Origin: Schoenoplectus triqueter
Taxonomy: Eukaryota > Streptophyta > Magnoliopsida > Poales > Cyperaceae
Length of the DNA stretch: 64,000 nt
Assembly (NCBI GenBank): GCA_964058805.1
Contig: CAXKVV010000152.1
Location: forward strand, 124,001 to 188,000
Direction: 5' to 3'
The notes under the pieces are model-generated. The model was not told where the DNA came from, did no database searches, and saw nothing but the letters and a program-made list of their open reading frames with translations. Both the position numbers and the translations under genes were made by a program. Position 1 is the first letter of the stretch, and every line of letters starts with the position of its first letter. Shown piece by piece: positions 23,331-33,317 of the stretch.

Positions 23331-23617
23331 TGTATTTATGTTATGTTGTATTTGACTGGCGTATTTAGAAATTGCTGAATAAAACGATCACATATCTTAA
23401 CCGTTCAAACCGTTTAAATCATTTAAGAAAACGAAACGGTTAACAGAAGAAAATTTGGTTGCATTTGCTTACCGCAACGAATAACGAAAAAAAATAAGTA
23501 ATCGTGCAGTTAACGCAACGATTAACGCAAGAGGTCACTTTCGTGACTGTTTCCAACGTTTGACAGGCCTAGGGGTGGGACTATTATGGCGTCAGATTGT
23601 CTAATGTTGGTGCAGGC

Positions 23618-24282
23618 TAGAGTTATAAAAAAACCCGGACGGGTCAGACCCGACCCGCCGAACCCGTGGCCGCGACCCGTCCCGCCCCGACCCGTGACCC
23701 AACCCGTCAAACCCGTGACCCGTTAGAACCGACGGGTCTAGCACGGACGCGGGCAAAAAAATTTCAAAAAAACCCATGCTAGACCCGACCCGTTTTGGAC
23801 CCATCCCGACCCGACCCGACCCGCCCAACCCGTGCAAACCCGCCCCGACCTGTCCCGGGAATCCGTGCAAACCCGGGAAAATTCAAAATAATTCAAATAA
23901 TTCAAAAAAATATGGACAAAATTAATTTTTTTGGTAAAAAAAATATAAATAATTATATATTTTAAATATTCTTAATAATTATTTTTGAATTTTTCGGAAA
24001 TTTTGAAATTTTATTTGAATTTTATTGGGTTATTTTTGAATTTTGAAAAAAAAAAAACCTTGGACCCAACCCGACCCGCCCCACCCTTGGACCCGTCCCG
24101 CCCCGCCCCGTTGACCGGTCCGACCGGACGGGTCTAGGACGGGTCGCGGCCAAACCCCCCAAAATGGACCCGTCCTAACCCGTCCCGTGAAAACCCGTTG
24201 ACCCGTCCCGACCCGTCCCGCCAAAACCCGCCGACCCGTGCAAACCCGTCCCGACCCGACCCGACCCGTATTTAATACTCTA
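23618..24282. mobile_element. hAT MITE built from ACCCG-rich repeats
   Basis: The 665-bp insertion is bounded by the perfect 8-bp duplication GTGCAGGC (23610-23617 and 24283-24290). Ends are TAGAGTTATAAAAAAACC and (reverse complement) TAGAGTATTAAATACGGG. Two GC-rich arms (23632-23760 and 24060-24270) consist of irregular ACCCG, ACCCGT and CCCGCC units, all in the same orientation, around an AT-rich core (23880-24050). A 'gacgggtctag' block occurs in each arm. No coding capacity: translated ORFs on the minus strand are only repeat products rich in Gly, Arg and Val. Confidence 0.9.
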
Positions 24283-24595
24283 GTGCAGGCGGTCCAGAAC
24301 AAGAATATGGTATTGCTAGGGCGATCCTAAGAATTATTGAGGGGCTTACAAAGCTAGGGAACCAAGTCCAACTGATTCAAATAAGGAGAGAAGCGATTAA
24401 GCCAGCACACCTTCTGGCTAATTGGATTCGTCGAAGAGGTGGTGCCCAGCACGGCGCAGAAGCGATGGACCGGGTGGCTGGCAAAGAAGAGTATAAACTG
24501 GGAATAGGAAGCCATTTTTTTAGGGAACCAGATTAGAACCTGTAAAACTAATGTATGTATGTGTTTGTTAAATCAATAGTGTGGATGGCAGAAAT

Positions 24596-25041
24596 CACTG
24601 GCGGACCCAATATAATCCAGGGGGGGCACGTGCCCCCCTGGATTTTGAAAAATAATGCTTTTCGGTAATGTTTTCGGTAATTGGCCCCCCCTGGAAATTT
24701 TTTTTGCCCCCCCCCCCCTGAATTGTCTGGTTATTTTTATTGAGAAAAAATATTTAATACCGTGCATAATAAAATAATTATGCAAAGATATCAAAATATA
24801 AAGTTACTTAGTCGAAAACTTTGTTCATCAACTTGATTATCTATTACTTTGAGCTTTATTTTATTATTATTTTAATATATAAAATATTATTATTTAATAA
24901 AAAAAATTATTAGTTAAGTATATATATTAAATTATTAATTTTTTTATTTAGTACCCGATTAGTTAATGAGTTTGAACCCGATAAACCATTACAATCCGAT
25001 AATTGCTCCCCCTCCTAATCAAAATCCTAGATCCGCCACTG
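24596..25041. mobile_element. hAT MITE with CASTGGCGGAYC ends
   Basis: 446 bp flanked by the 8-bp duplication GCAGAAAT (24588-24595 and 25042-25049). Left end CACTGGCGGACC, right end CAGTGGCGGATC in reverse complement. It contains a short G/C palindrome near 24620-24645 and poly-C tracts near 24685-24720. A diverged inverted copy is at 18220-18630. From 25050 to 25340 nothing is recognised. Confidence 0.92.
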
Positions 25042-25359
25042 GCAGAAATGTGTTAGAGTCCTCCGCTGGGCTAGTAACCAAATTTGTATTATGAACAAGT
25101 TAAATAAGAAATTCAGCTACAGGCATTTACCCCTCAAAAAAAAGGAAAAAAACCTAGAAACTAACGGCAGATCATAATTGATTTCAAAGGATAGTATGAG
25201 GCGCCAATAGGAGAAACATGATTATTTTAATGAAATTATGACAAGATCTTGAAGTGTCTAAACTTTTAGGGCAAGGCATTGAAGGAAGGAAAAATCCTTA
25301 AAAGTTTAGGCATGATATTATTAAACCACAAGTGTACTATATATATAGAGAGAGAAAGA

Positions 25360-25754
25360 GAGCTTGGCTACGGTGTTACGCGTAGCACAGAAGATCCGTG
25401 TGCTACGGACAGTTTTTATGTCTTCAAAATTTAAATGTTCAATCCGACTGGTCAATATTTTTTATATGAAAATCTAGTTGGAGACTAAATTTTATATTTT
25501 TAAGATTTTTTATTATTTTTTAAGATAGCTATAAAATGACTTCTATTGAATGGTTCATAATAATTAAATCAAGTGATTTTCTAGTTATCTTAAAATAGTA
25601 AAAAATTCTAAAAAATATAAAATTTAGTCCCCAACTAGATTTTCATATGAAAAATATTTTGACCGGTCGGATTGACTATTTGAACTTTGAAGACGGAGAA
25701 ACGGTCCGTAGCACACGGGTCATCCGTGCTAAGCGTAGCACCGTAGCCAAACTC
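25360..25754. mobile_element. Hairpin (foldback) MITE 1
   Basis: Nearly a complete inverted repeat: arms of about 180 bp start GAGCTTGGCTACGGTG on the left and GAGTTTGGCTACGGTG on the right in reverse complement. It lies between a (TA)n/(GA)n tract at about 25339-25359 and a (TA)n tract at 25756-25778. No coding sequence. Confidence 0.88.
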
Positions 25755-25778
25755 ATATATATATATATATATATATAT

Positions 25779-25962
25779 AGTCCAACTACGGTGTTTTACA
25801 AAGTACAAGAGCATTGTGTGCTTTGCATTCTATTCTTAATTTTAAGTCAGAAATGATCGATCTGAACCGTTCAATCTAATCTTCATTTCTGACTTAAAAT
25901 TAATAATAGAGCGCAAAGCACACAATGCTCTTGTGCTTTGCAAAGCACCGTAGCATAACTCT
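25779..25962. mobile_element. Hairpin (foldback) MITE 2
   Basis: About 184 bp with arms covering nearly the whole length: left CTACGGTGTTTTACAAAG, right CTACGGTGCTTTGCAAAG in reverse complement. It sits between two (TA)n tracts (25756-25778 and 25986-26027, the latter preceded by (CT)n). Ends and part of the interior (gaaccgttcaat) resemble the other hairpins in this window. Confidence 0.88.
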
Positions 25963-25964
25963 CC

Positions 25965-26026
<62 letters not shown>

Positions 26027-26928
26027 CCTATGGTGCTACACGTAGTTAATGATTAAATTTACTATGGACTCAAAAATATAGTTAAAACATTTTCAAATAT
26101 TGATTTATGGGTCTCAATAAATCCTTTATATCAAAATATAATTGGATATAAAAAATTTCTATTTTTCGAATTTTTTAAGTATTAATTTTGGATTTTAAAA
26201 AATGACCTATATATTATATATTATATATTATTTTATTACTATTATTAAATCATCTTAAAAAACTCTGATCGGCGTGTGTCATGCGATCATGAAATGCTTT
26301 TATTATGTATTTGTTGAATTAATTACTTTTATTTTTTGTATTTGTGTACCTAATTCTGCTATAATTTTAACATACATGATATATAAATGTATATATATTT
26401 GATAATTATTTTCTCATTATTTTCTAGCTAAATAGTATTATTGAATATACAATATCAACTTATATTGTAAAAAAAATATTATTGATTTTTCATAAATGAC
26501 AATTTCATTCTTTCAAAAAATTTATGTATTTAACTAATAGTGTCGGATTTTGATGAAATATCCGATAATAATTATCATATTGAAATTAATTTTCACAGCT
26601 TTTGTCATTTTTTTCCATAATTTCAGTGACATCAGTTTCAGATAATTTGTCCAACACAAAGGGCTCAACAATCCAGCACTAATTCAAATTCTGGACTATG
26701 GAATCATACAAAAATTTGAATTTCAAATTATAACATTTGAAAAATGACAAACATCCTCCTCTTTAATTTATTAGTTACTTGGAGTACAAAACATGATGAG
26801 AACTACACCCAAACAAAATACAAATATTTAACGGGTATTCCATATGCTCAAATACCTAATATAAATTTAGCTCATTACACCACAAGAGCTTAATTAATTT
26901 ATTACGAAAATATATGTATATATTTCAA
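25963..26928. other. Microsatellites and PKS gene 2 downstream flank
   Basis: (CT)n and (TA)n occupy 25963-26027. At 26028 a sequence CCTATGGTGCTACACGTAG resembles a hairpin-MITE end, but I see no second arm. Positions 26700-26930 are the diverged 3' flank of PKS gene 2, sharing with 10361-10420 the 'ggaatacccg...atatttgtattttg' block in inverted orientation. Positions 26050-26690 are AT-rich with nothing recognised. Confidence 0.6.
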
Positions 26929-28267
26929 TTAAATTGTCCAGACATCATCCTCTGATTCAGTGAAATTGTGCGCATTATATTTATTGGCACGTAAGATGGT
27001 AGTCTCCATGGTGATTCCAGCTCCAAATCCTAAAATGACACCATACTCTTCATCCAATGCATTTCCTTCTCCAGCCAACTGCTTCCTCATTTCATCAAGC
27101 ATGAAAAATATGGTTGCACTCATCATGTTGCCATAATCGGCAAGCACATGCCTCGTCACCTTCAGCTTTTCCTCATCAAGTGCCAGATCTGACCGCACTT
27201 GTTCGAGGATAGTGGGCCACCCTGGGTTCACGACCCAAAAGGCTGAATTCCAGTCAGTAATAATCTTGAGTGGATCGACAATCTCTGAAAGAGTACTAAT
27301 GATGTTATTCGAGATATGTTTTGGTGCAGGAGGTGACATGTGCAATGTGAGACCGTCTTGTCTGATATGTCCCACCATTGCATCGTCTGTGCCAGGAAGG
27401 ATGGTTTGATATGCTGAAATGATTTCAAAAATAGGACGCTCAACTGACAAGTCCGGCTGGGCTCCCACAATCACAGCAGCCGCCCCATCTCCGAAAATTG
27501 CTTGAGGTAGGAGAGTATCTTTATTCGCCTCAGATGGCCCACGGAAGGTTGTCAGAGAAATCTCTGAGCATATTACAAGGACACGAGTACCTTGAGTATT
27601 CTCAGCTATATCCTTGGCAAGACGCAGCACCATGCCACCACCCGAGCAACCCTGGTGGTACATCATTGATCTTTTGGTAGAGGGAGAGAGACCAAGGAGC
27701 CTCACCATCTGACGATCCGCGCCAGGCATGTCAATACTACCTGTTGTGGTGTGAAAAAGTAGGTGGGTGATCTTCGACTTTGGCTGGCCCCATTCTTTAA
27801 TGGCCTTCTCTGCTGCCATGAGGCCGAGTCTCGGCACTGCACCTAACACTATGTCTTGTCGAGCATCAAGTGATTCTTGATCTTTATTTGAAGTTATTTT
27901 TGGGTGTTTTTTGAGCATTTCCTCTGTGAGGTGAAAATGACGTTTGTGGATTTTTGTGTCATCACCTACAAATAAGGATGAAGAATTAATGTTACTTATG
28001 TGCATGTGCGAATGTGTGAATGTGTGATGTACGTGATGTAAGAAATCTACTGTTAAAGTGTGTGTTAATTTGTTGGACTTCTGGCTTACAGATTTTCTGA
28101 AACTCCTGCTTGAGTTCTTTAAGGTGCTCATTCTTCGTAACACGAAAGAAGTAATCGGCATATTGGGATTGGTATATGAAATTAGAGGGAGTAGCCGAGC
28201 CGATTGCGAGCACTGTCGCCGTTCCTTGAGACCTCTGTGCCTCACGTATCTCATTCAAAATTTCCAT
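26929..28267 (-). CDS. Type III polyketide synthase, CHS-like, gene 2
   Basis: Coding exons are 28267-28090 and 27965-26929 on the minus strand, giving 404 residues. The 124-nt intron again splits the Cys60 codon. About 27 residues differ from gene 1 by eye, roughly 93 per cent identity. Every unusual site is shared: catalytic Cys166 (HQGCSGGGMV), Asn306 in place of His (AAC at 27228-27226; VVNPGWP), Asn339, Met341, Leu267 and the acidic C-terminal tail. The frame has no stops or indels, so both copies have stayed open since duplication, which argues that the His-to-Asn change arose before it. It faces gene 1 tail to tail, about 16.6 kb apart, with transposons between. Divergence is concentrated near the C-terminus (residues about 350-370). 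The product is not predictable from sequence. Confidence 0.93.
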
Positions 28268-28276
28268 TTGCTTCTC

Positions 28277-28703
28277 CTGTTTGACAAATTACATATAGTT
28301 AGTAACATATTTCTGATATATAGTAAATGAAAAAACACAAGGAAATAATTTTGGAAACCACTGATATATATACATGTATATATAATAAGAATTGCTTGGC
28401 AACTCCGTACATATATATATATATTCAAAAAAGAAATGTCATGAACTACACATACAGTGACTGATGTAAAACAACAATAAATATGAGAAGGCAGTTTTTT
28501 TTTCTTGAATTGTGAACGGAACCCTAGAAAAAGGCAGTTATTTTGACACAAGCACAAAGATGGTAATTAAGAGCATTACGGTAACACAACAACAAATTTG
28601 CTAAGTTCGTTTATATATGGTGAGTAGTGACACAACGACAAACATGATAAGATTGCTAGGTTACTAAATATATTCATGGTAACACAACAACGCAAAACAA
28701 TAC
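28277..28703 (-). other. 5' UTR intron of PKS gene 2
   Basis: Donor GTATT at 28703 after ccaaag, acceptor CAG ending at 28277, 9 nt before the ATG. Both sites correspond to the gene 1 intron at 8560-8938. Confidence 0.6.
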
Positions 28704-28829
28704 CTTTGGAACGACAGGTATAGTAAATATTGTTGGATCAGATGTTTGTTTCAAACGAAACACACGGATGAAAAATGTGTGTTATTGGTTTGCTTTCAGT
28801 ATGTGTGAGTAGCGAGAGGTATACGAAGG

Positions 28830-28839
28830 GTTTAAATAG
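28830..28839 (-). promoter_or_regulatory. TATA box of PKS gene 2
   Basis: On the minus strand the sequence reads CTATTTAAACCCTTCG, identical to gene 1 at 8445-8460. Confidence 0.7.
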
Positions 28840-29198
28840 AAGAAGTGAAGAATACACTGCAATTCAAATGATGCAAATTCAATGAATGTCGCATGCATTC
28901 AACGGGTGCCACGTTGCTGTTTTCAATTCTGTTAACGGTACATCGATATTTCCATGGCCAGTCAAACACAAGTTCAACACTTGATTAATTTATTCAGGAT
29001 CTGTTGGCTTAAATATCTTGCACGGCCTCCATCCGTAAGTTACAATTCAAAATGCTGTTTGATGACTCTATGCATATAATTGAGCTGCTCGATCAATTTT
29101 AATGTAACTCAGTAATCCACATGCCAATAAAAAAAAAATACTAACGAAGCATTTTTGGTAGTTCTCACGTATACCTTGTAGTGCTGGTCATTTTTCTG

Positions 29199-29256
<58 letters not shown>

Positions 29257-29650
29257 TGAATAAAGCCCAATAATATTGCGCTTATGTTTGCTATACTAAG
29301 ACCGTCCCAGGTTTATTCTTTTCTACCTTGATGTTGGTACGCACACGATGTTACTAAGAAACTTCGGTGGTAGCAATTTGTGTGGCAGCTTTAAAATTAA
29401 TTAGATTGTTGAAGTATATATGCCGCCAGGAAACTATTTGGGGAAAATCTACCTGTCATGTCACACGTATCTGTCAAAACTATACGGCACACGCCACACG
29501 TACCTGTCACACGTATCTGTCAAAACTATATGGCACACGTACCTGTCAAAACAATAATTTTTATGAAAAATGAAGAAAATCTTGGTTCTTGACAAACCAG
29601 TTTTCAACAGAAATGAATTAGGTAGTTTATTCTCTTATTACATGCGACGA
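28840..29650 (-). promoter_or_regulatory. Upstream region of PKS gene 2
   Basis: Inverted and diverged copy of 7790-8444. It is enlarged by a (TA)n tract (29202-29255) and by a local tandem array at about 29450-29550, in which 'cacacgtatctgtcaaaac' and 'cacacgtacctgtcaaaac' type units recur. The G-box seen upstream of gene 1 is not preserved. From 29651 to 29866 nothing is recognised; a 71-residue ORF at 29570-29785 has no known domain. Confidence 0.6.
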
Positions 29651-29866
29651 AGAACTAGAATTCCATGTGGAATTAAAGGATCTGCACAAGGGACAGATTG
29701 CTTACTAACAAGTTCTAAACAACCAACGACAGAAATCCATGTCCGTAATTACTTTTTATCTTTTCTTATAAAGCGTTGCCTATAATCATTTCACAAAAAT
29801 TGTATCGATTTGTGTCTATACGATTAAAGATATGAGTGCCTTTTATAATCATTATTAACCGGCTAT

Positions 29867-32800
29867 CACTACAACACAGATCAGTATTTAACAGTGGTTT
29901 TTTGGGGTCATTAACAACGATTCTACAACCGCTGTTATTGATCATGCTGCTAATTTATATAAATAACCTCTGTAGAAAATGGTGCTTTGAGTTAAATTTG
30001 TGTATAAATCAATAGCGGTTATTAGCAGAAAACCGCTGCTAACATTACGTCTCAACAGCGGTTATATATAAAAAACCGCTGATAACATTTATTTAGCAGC
30101 GGTTATTTACAAACAACCGTTGTTGTTCTCGACTCAACAGCGTTTTTTTATAAATAATATATGTTAGCAGTAGTTTTTTGTAAATAGCAGCTATTGAGGT
30201 GTAATGTTAGTAGCGGTTTTCTGCTAATAATCGTTGTTGATCTTAAAAAAATTTGGGTTTATTTTATTTTCTGTGACTAGCTCACATGCTAGCCATATAG
30301 AATTTCATTCATCGAATTCACACACATACAATCGATACAATAATCAATTCTATTCAATAAACAATTCACACAGATATAAGACACACATACATAAATATAA
30401 ATTAAAACATAACATAAATAATCACAACAAATGTATACATCACACCACAAAAAGTATTGCATATATCCAACAAACATTAAAGTATCTCGTACAATCTCAG
30501 AATATAGACTTCAAAAATTCTACCAATCATATTTGTACCTGCTGGAGATTCTCAGGCGGCAAAGACACAAATGATCTGAGAGACTGCAAAAAGTAAAAAC
30601 ATACATGATTAGTAATTTTATAATCCTAGGGTAAATGAACGAAACTAATTAAGTAATTATTATCTTACAAATTATACCTTTGGAAGATCTGTCACCGGGT
30701 CCATATGCTTTAGGATTATGTCAATCATGTTTCGCATGACATAATACCCACACTTACCAGTGCCCTTACTTGGACTCTAATACAGGAAAAAAATTAATTT
30801 GAATAACCCTATAAGTAGTGATTAATTAATAAGTTTAGCAAATCCTTAAAGAAATTTATTTATCATTCCGTAATATGTCGAAACTGTAATATACGCAATT
30901 GTCATGCATATCTATTATTGCCCTTGAGTTGCCAATAATGTCGTGTTGCTGAAATCAAATTAAATCAAGTGATTAGTAAATTAATAAATAAGTATGCATA
31001 TAATTTATAATCAATTACAAGAAAATATATGTTTCCAAATGATATCTGAGAACTAAATCAGATGGATTCAACAGATAGTTCAAAGAGTCAACATAATGAA
31101 CAATCTTTTTCTCAAATGACACAATCAGAAGAATTAAATGTGATCTACAATTAAAGTTATCATCAGCAATATATAAAGAAAGCTTGGACAAATAAAAACA
31201 TGATTGTATAAGTAGATTACTAATTATGGATACTTAAGTTCATTATTACCCGGTACAATAAGGCGCTAAGATGTACTAGTGAGGCTTTACTATCCCGGCA
31301 ATTAAGATGAGATACTTGGTCGCCCCCTCCGAGTACAAATCGAGACTCATTGTGCAGATAACTTTTGGATCCATAAATAAAAACTTATCGCTTACCAAGA
31401 AGTTATCCAACTTGTCCTTGCAATACCTGCATACATTTGTATAACACAGCTATGATATCACTAACTATATTTGACTAAGTTATTAGATTTGGAAGTACGT
31501 ACATGCACCATATCTGCATGATTTGAATGTCGAGCCACTCATTCTTGTTGACCTCCATGATGTTCGTCAACCTAAGAGCAATGAGCTTCTGATAGTCCTC
31601 ATGGTTGAAAAGCCCCTTTTTTGTAATTTATCTCCCAAGAAGTGCAGGGTTGCCCCATAAGCATCCGGTGAAGGTTGTGGTAGGGCTTAGGTAATCCGGA
31701 CATTACTTTATCTAGAATCATCGGTGGCATCTCAACATTTCACCCTACACTTGGTGCCTTTGCCGCATCCTTCCTCTTCGCCGCACGTACCGGCTTCTCA
31801 AAGTATTCTCCTACGCATAATAATGTATTGGTTAGCTAGTGCGGGTTTGAAGTAAAAAATAAGTTAGTATAAATATTATATGATACCTGGCCGGGAATTT
31901 TCTCTGCTTTCATACTCAAAGGACACAACATTCTTCTTGCCCTATACGTCGACTCGGGTAACTCATTTTTTTCTGAGAGCATTTGTCATAAAAGATCGAG
32001 CAAGGAGTCAAAACTCTTGTCACTTCATCCATTTTTTTCTTCAAATTATACAATTTAAAAGTAGCAGTCATTTTTGAAAATTTTATACAACCGGGAAATA
32101 AGGGTATGTTTTTTCCATAATCAAAGTTCCAAACAATCCAGGAATATCAGCAAAATTAGGCTCAACATGATCAGTCATCATTTCATCTAGTTTATCATTA
32201 ATACACTGATCATCAAAATTTTATACATTAATTTCAGCATTTTCAACCACTTCTTCCCGCACATCAGAACTTGAATCTACATCTACTGCATTATCATCAC
32301 TATTAGTGTTTGGTACTGTCCTGATAGGCCATACAATATTGCACATGTCTTTCTTGGACTCTCCGTGCTTCACCCATTGAGTGTAACCCAACACAAACCC
32401 ACGAGCAATCAAGTGACCTAAGAATATTCTGGCAATCAATGCAAGGGCACAGGATAGAACGAGCAGCATGATAAGCCTCATTTATATATTATATTCAATT
32501 AGGGTTTTATCTCATCCCTATCGGATTAATCTCGAACGGGTACCGACCTAAAATAGTTTAAGTAACAGTATAATATTTGGTTTCTACAAGACTATTTCTA
32601 ATCATGAAATGCACTAATTAACACATAATATAATACAAATTAAAAATACTAAATCAATTTTTCCTTTTTATTAGTTAAAGTTCAAGTGTCGACCTTAAAT
32701 CAGATTGCCACTCCGAACCGCTGTCGCTACCGCTCTGAACCGTTGTCGCTGCTTTTTCGTACCGCTGTCCTTGTCGCTCTGACCCACTACCTCTCGCGCT

Positions 32801-32979
32801 ACATCTTGTTTTTGATCCCGCTCTCGGAGATGGATGTAAATAGATGGAACAAGTTAAATAAGAAAGAGAGACCAATTTTTTTGAGTTTGGGAAGTTGTTG
32901 GACGAGCTGAATAAATTGAGCTCGTTAATGGTGTTGGTGCTGGCGGTTGTAGGGTTCTAGAACGAGTGAGAGAGAGAGG

Positions 32980-33029
<50 letters not shown>

Positions 33030-33300
33030 TTTAACAGCGGTTATTACAAATAAACCGCTGCAAAATAATATTTTACAACGGTTGTACAGGAAAGCCGTTG
33101 TAGAATGCAAAGATTTAATGGTGGTTATTACTAAATAACCGCTGCTAATTTTTTAACACAGTTATTTAGTAATAACCGCTATTAAATCTTTACATTCTAC
33201 GGTGGTTTTAATTTTAAAACCGCTGTAAAGTTAATTTAGCAACAGCTCTTTCAAAAAACCGCTGTAAACGAGCGTTGTTAAATCCCTTATTCTTGTAGTG
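29867..33300 (-). mobile_element. CACTA (En/Spm) transposon with Ulp1-like remnant
   Basis: Termini CACTACAACACAG and (reverse complement of right end) CACTACAAGAATAAG are flanked by the 3-bp duplication TAT (29864-29866 and 33301-33303). Subterminal regions (29880-30240 and 33030-33290) carry many copies of AACAGCGGTTATT and its complement, the expected transposase-binding array. A (TA)n tract lies at 32982-33027. Interior minus-strand fragments encode a transposase-associated domain and Ulp1-like peptidase parts. No complete TnpD/TnpA-type transposase is seen, so it is probably non-autonomous. Confidence 0.92.
30660..32481 (-). pseudogene. Transposase-associated / Ulp1-like gene in CACTA
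   Basis: Minus-strand pieces. At 32481-32221, IFLGHLIARGFVLGYTQWVK followed by HGES matches the plant transposase-associated domain that precedes En/Spm transposases. At about 31620-31500, FNHEDYQKLIALRL with EWLDIQIMQIWC, and at about 31430-31270, KDKLDNFLVSDKFLFMDPKV then ATKYLILIAG, resemble the region before the C48 (Ulp1) peptidase core. At about 30775-30680, GTGKCGYYVMRNMIDIILKH matches the region around the catalytic Cys of Ulp1 peptidases found in plant transposons. A stop follows AGIVKPH at about 31270, and a frame break near 31620 can be seen; exact exons are uncertain. The gene is probably dead. Confidence 0.6.
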
Positions 33301-33317
33301 TATAGTACTTCACTTGT

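Larger units (their letters stand above)
20085..23571 (+). mobile_element. hAT transposon, internally deleted
   Basis: Termini TAGGCCTGTCAACG and (reverse complement of right end) TAGGCCTGTCAAACG are flanked by the perfect 8-bp target duplication GGGGTGGG (20077-20084 and 23572-23579). Subterminal regions are packed with AACG/CGTT motifs, the usual binding sites for hAT transposase. It carries a defective transposase gene at 21384-22574. A pyrimidine-rich leader lies at 20370-20420. It is inserted in the LINE-like RNase H fragment. Confidence 0.96.
19651..24530 (+). pseudogene. LINE-derived RNase H fragment, split by two insertions
   Basis: Conceptual pieces are 19651-20084, 23580-23617 and 24291-24530. 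The first has a LLWCIWKARK motif typical of the C-terminal part of plant LINE ORF2 (about 19723), a gap, then an RNase H-like start VDGSWDQ (about 19900) with AMRCWAFFAV. Joining across the hAT element (one TSD kept) and the ACCCG MITE (one TSD kept) gives a continuous frame through GTIMASDCLM, LVQA and VQNKNMVLL. A frame change near 24327 then leads to IIEGLTKLGNQVQ, IQIRREAIKPAHLLANWIRR and the end, as in the RVT_3 type RNase H. No reverse transcriptase is present. It is dead, with a frameshift and two insertions; an old gene derived from an RNase H-like domain is a less likely alternative. Confidence 0.75.

Noticed and set aside
23632..24270. Telomere-like or CRISPR-like repeat array
   Set aside because: Units are irregular ACCCG variants without TTTAGGG or regular spacers, and the block lies within a hAT target duplication.
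23522..24302. Gly/Arg/Val-rich ORFs on the minus strand
   Set aside because: They are translated ACCCG-type repeats of a MITE.
26929..28254. 441-residue minus-strand frame for PKS gene 2
   Set aside because: Its N-terminal part is out of frame with real exon 1 and includes intron sequence; the spliced 404-residue model matches gene 1.
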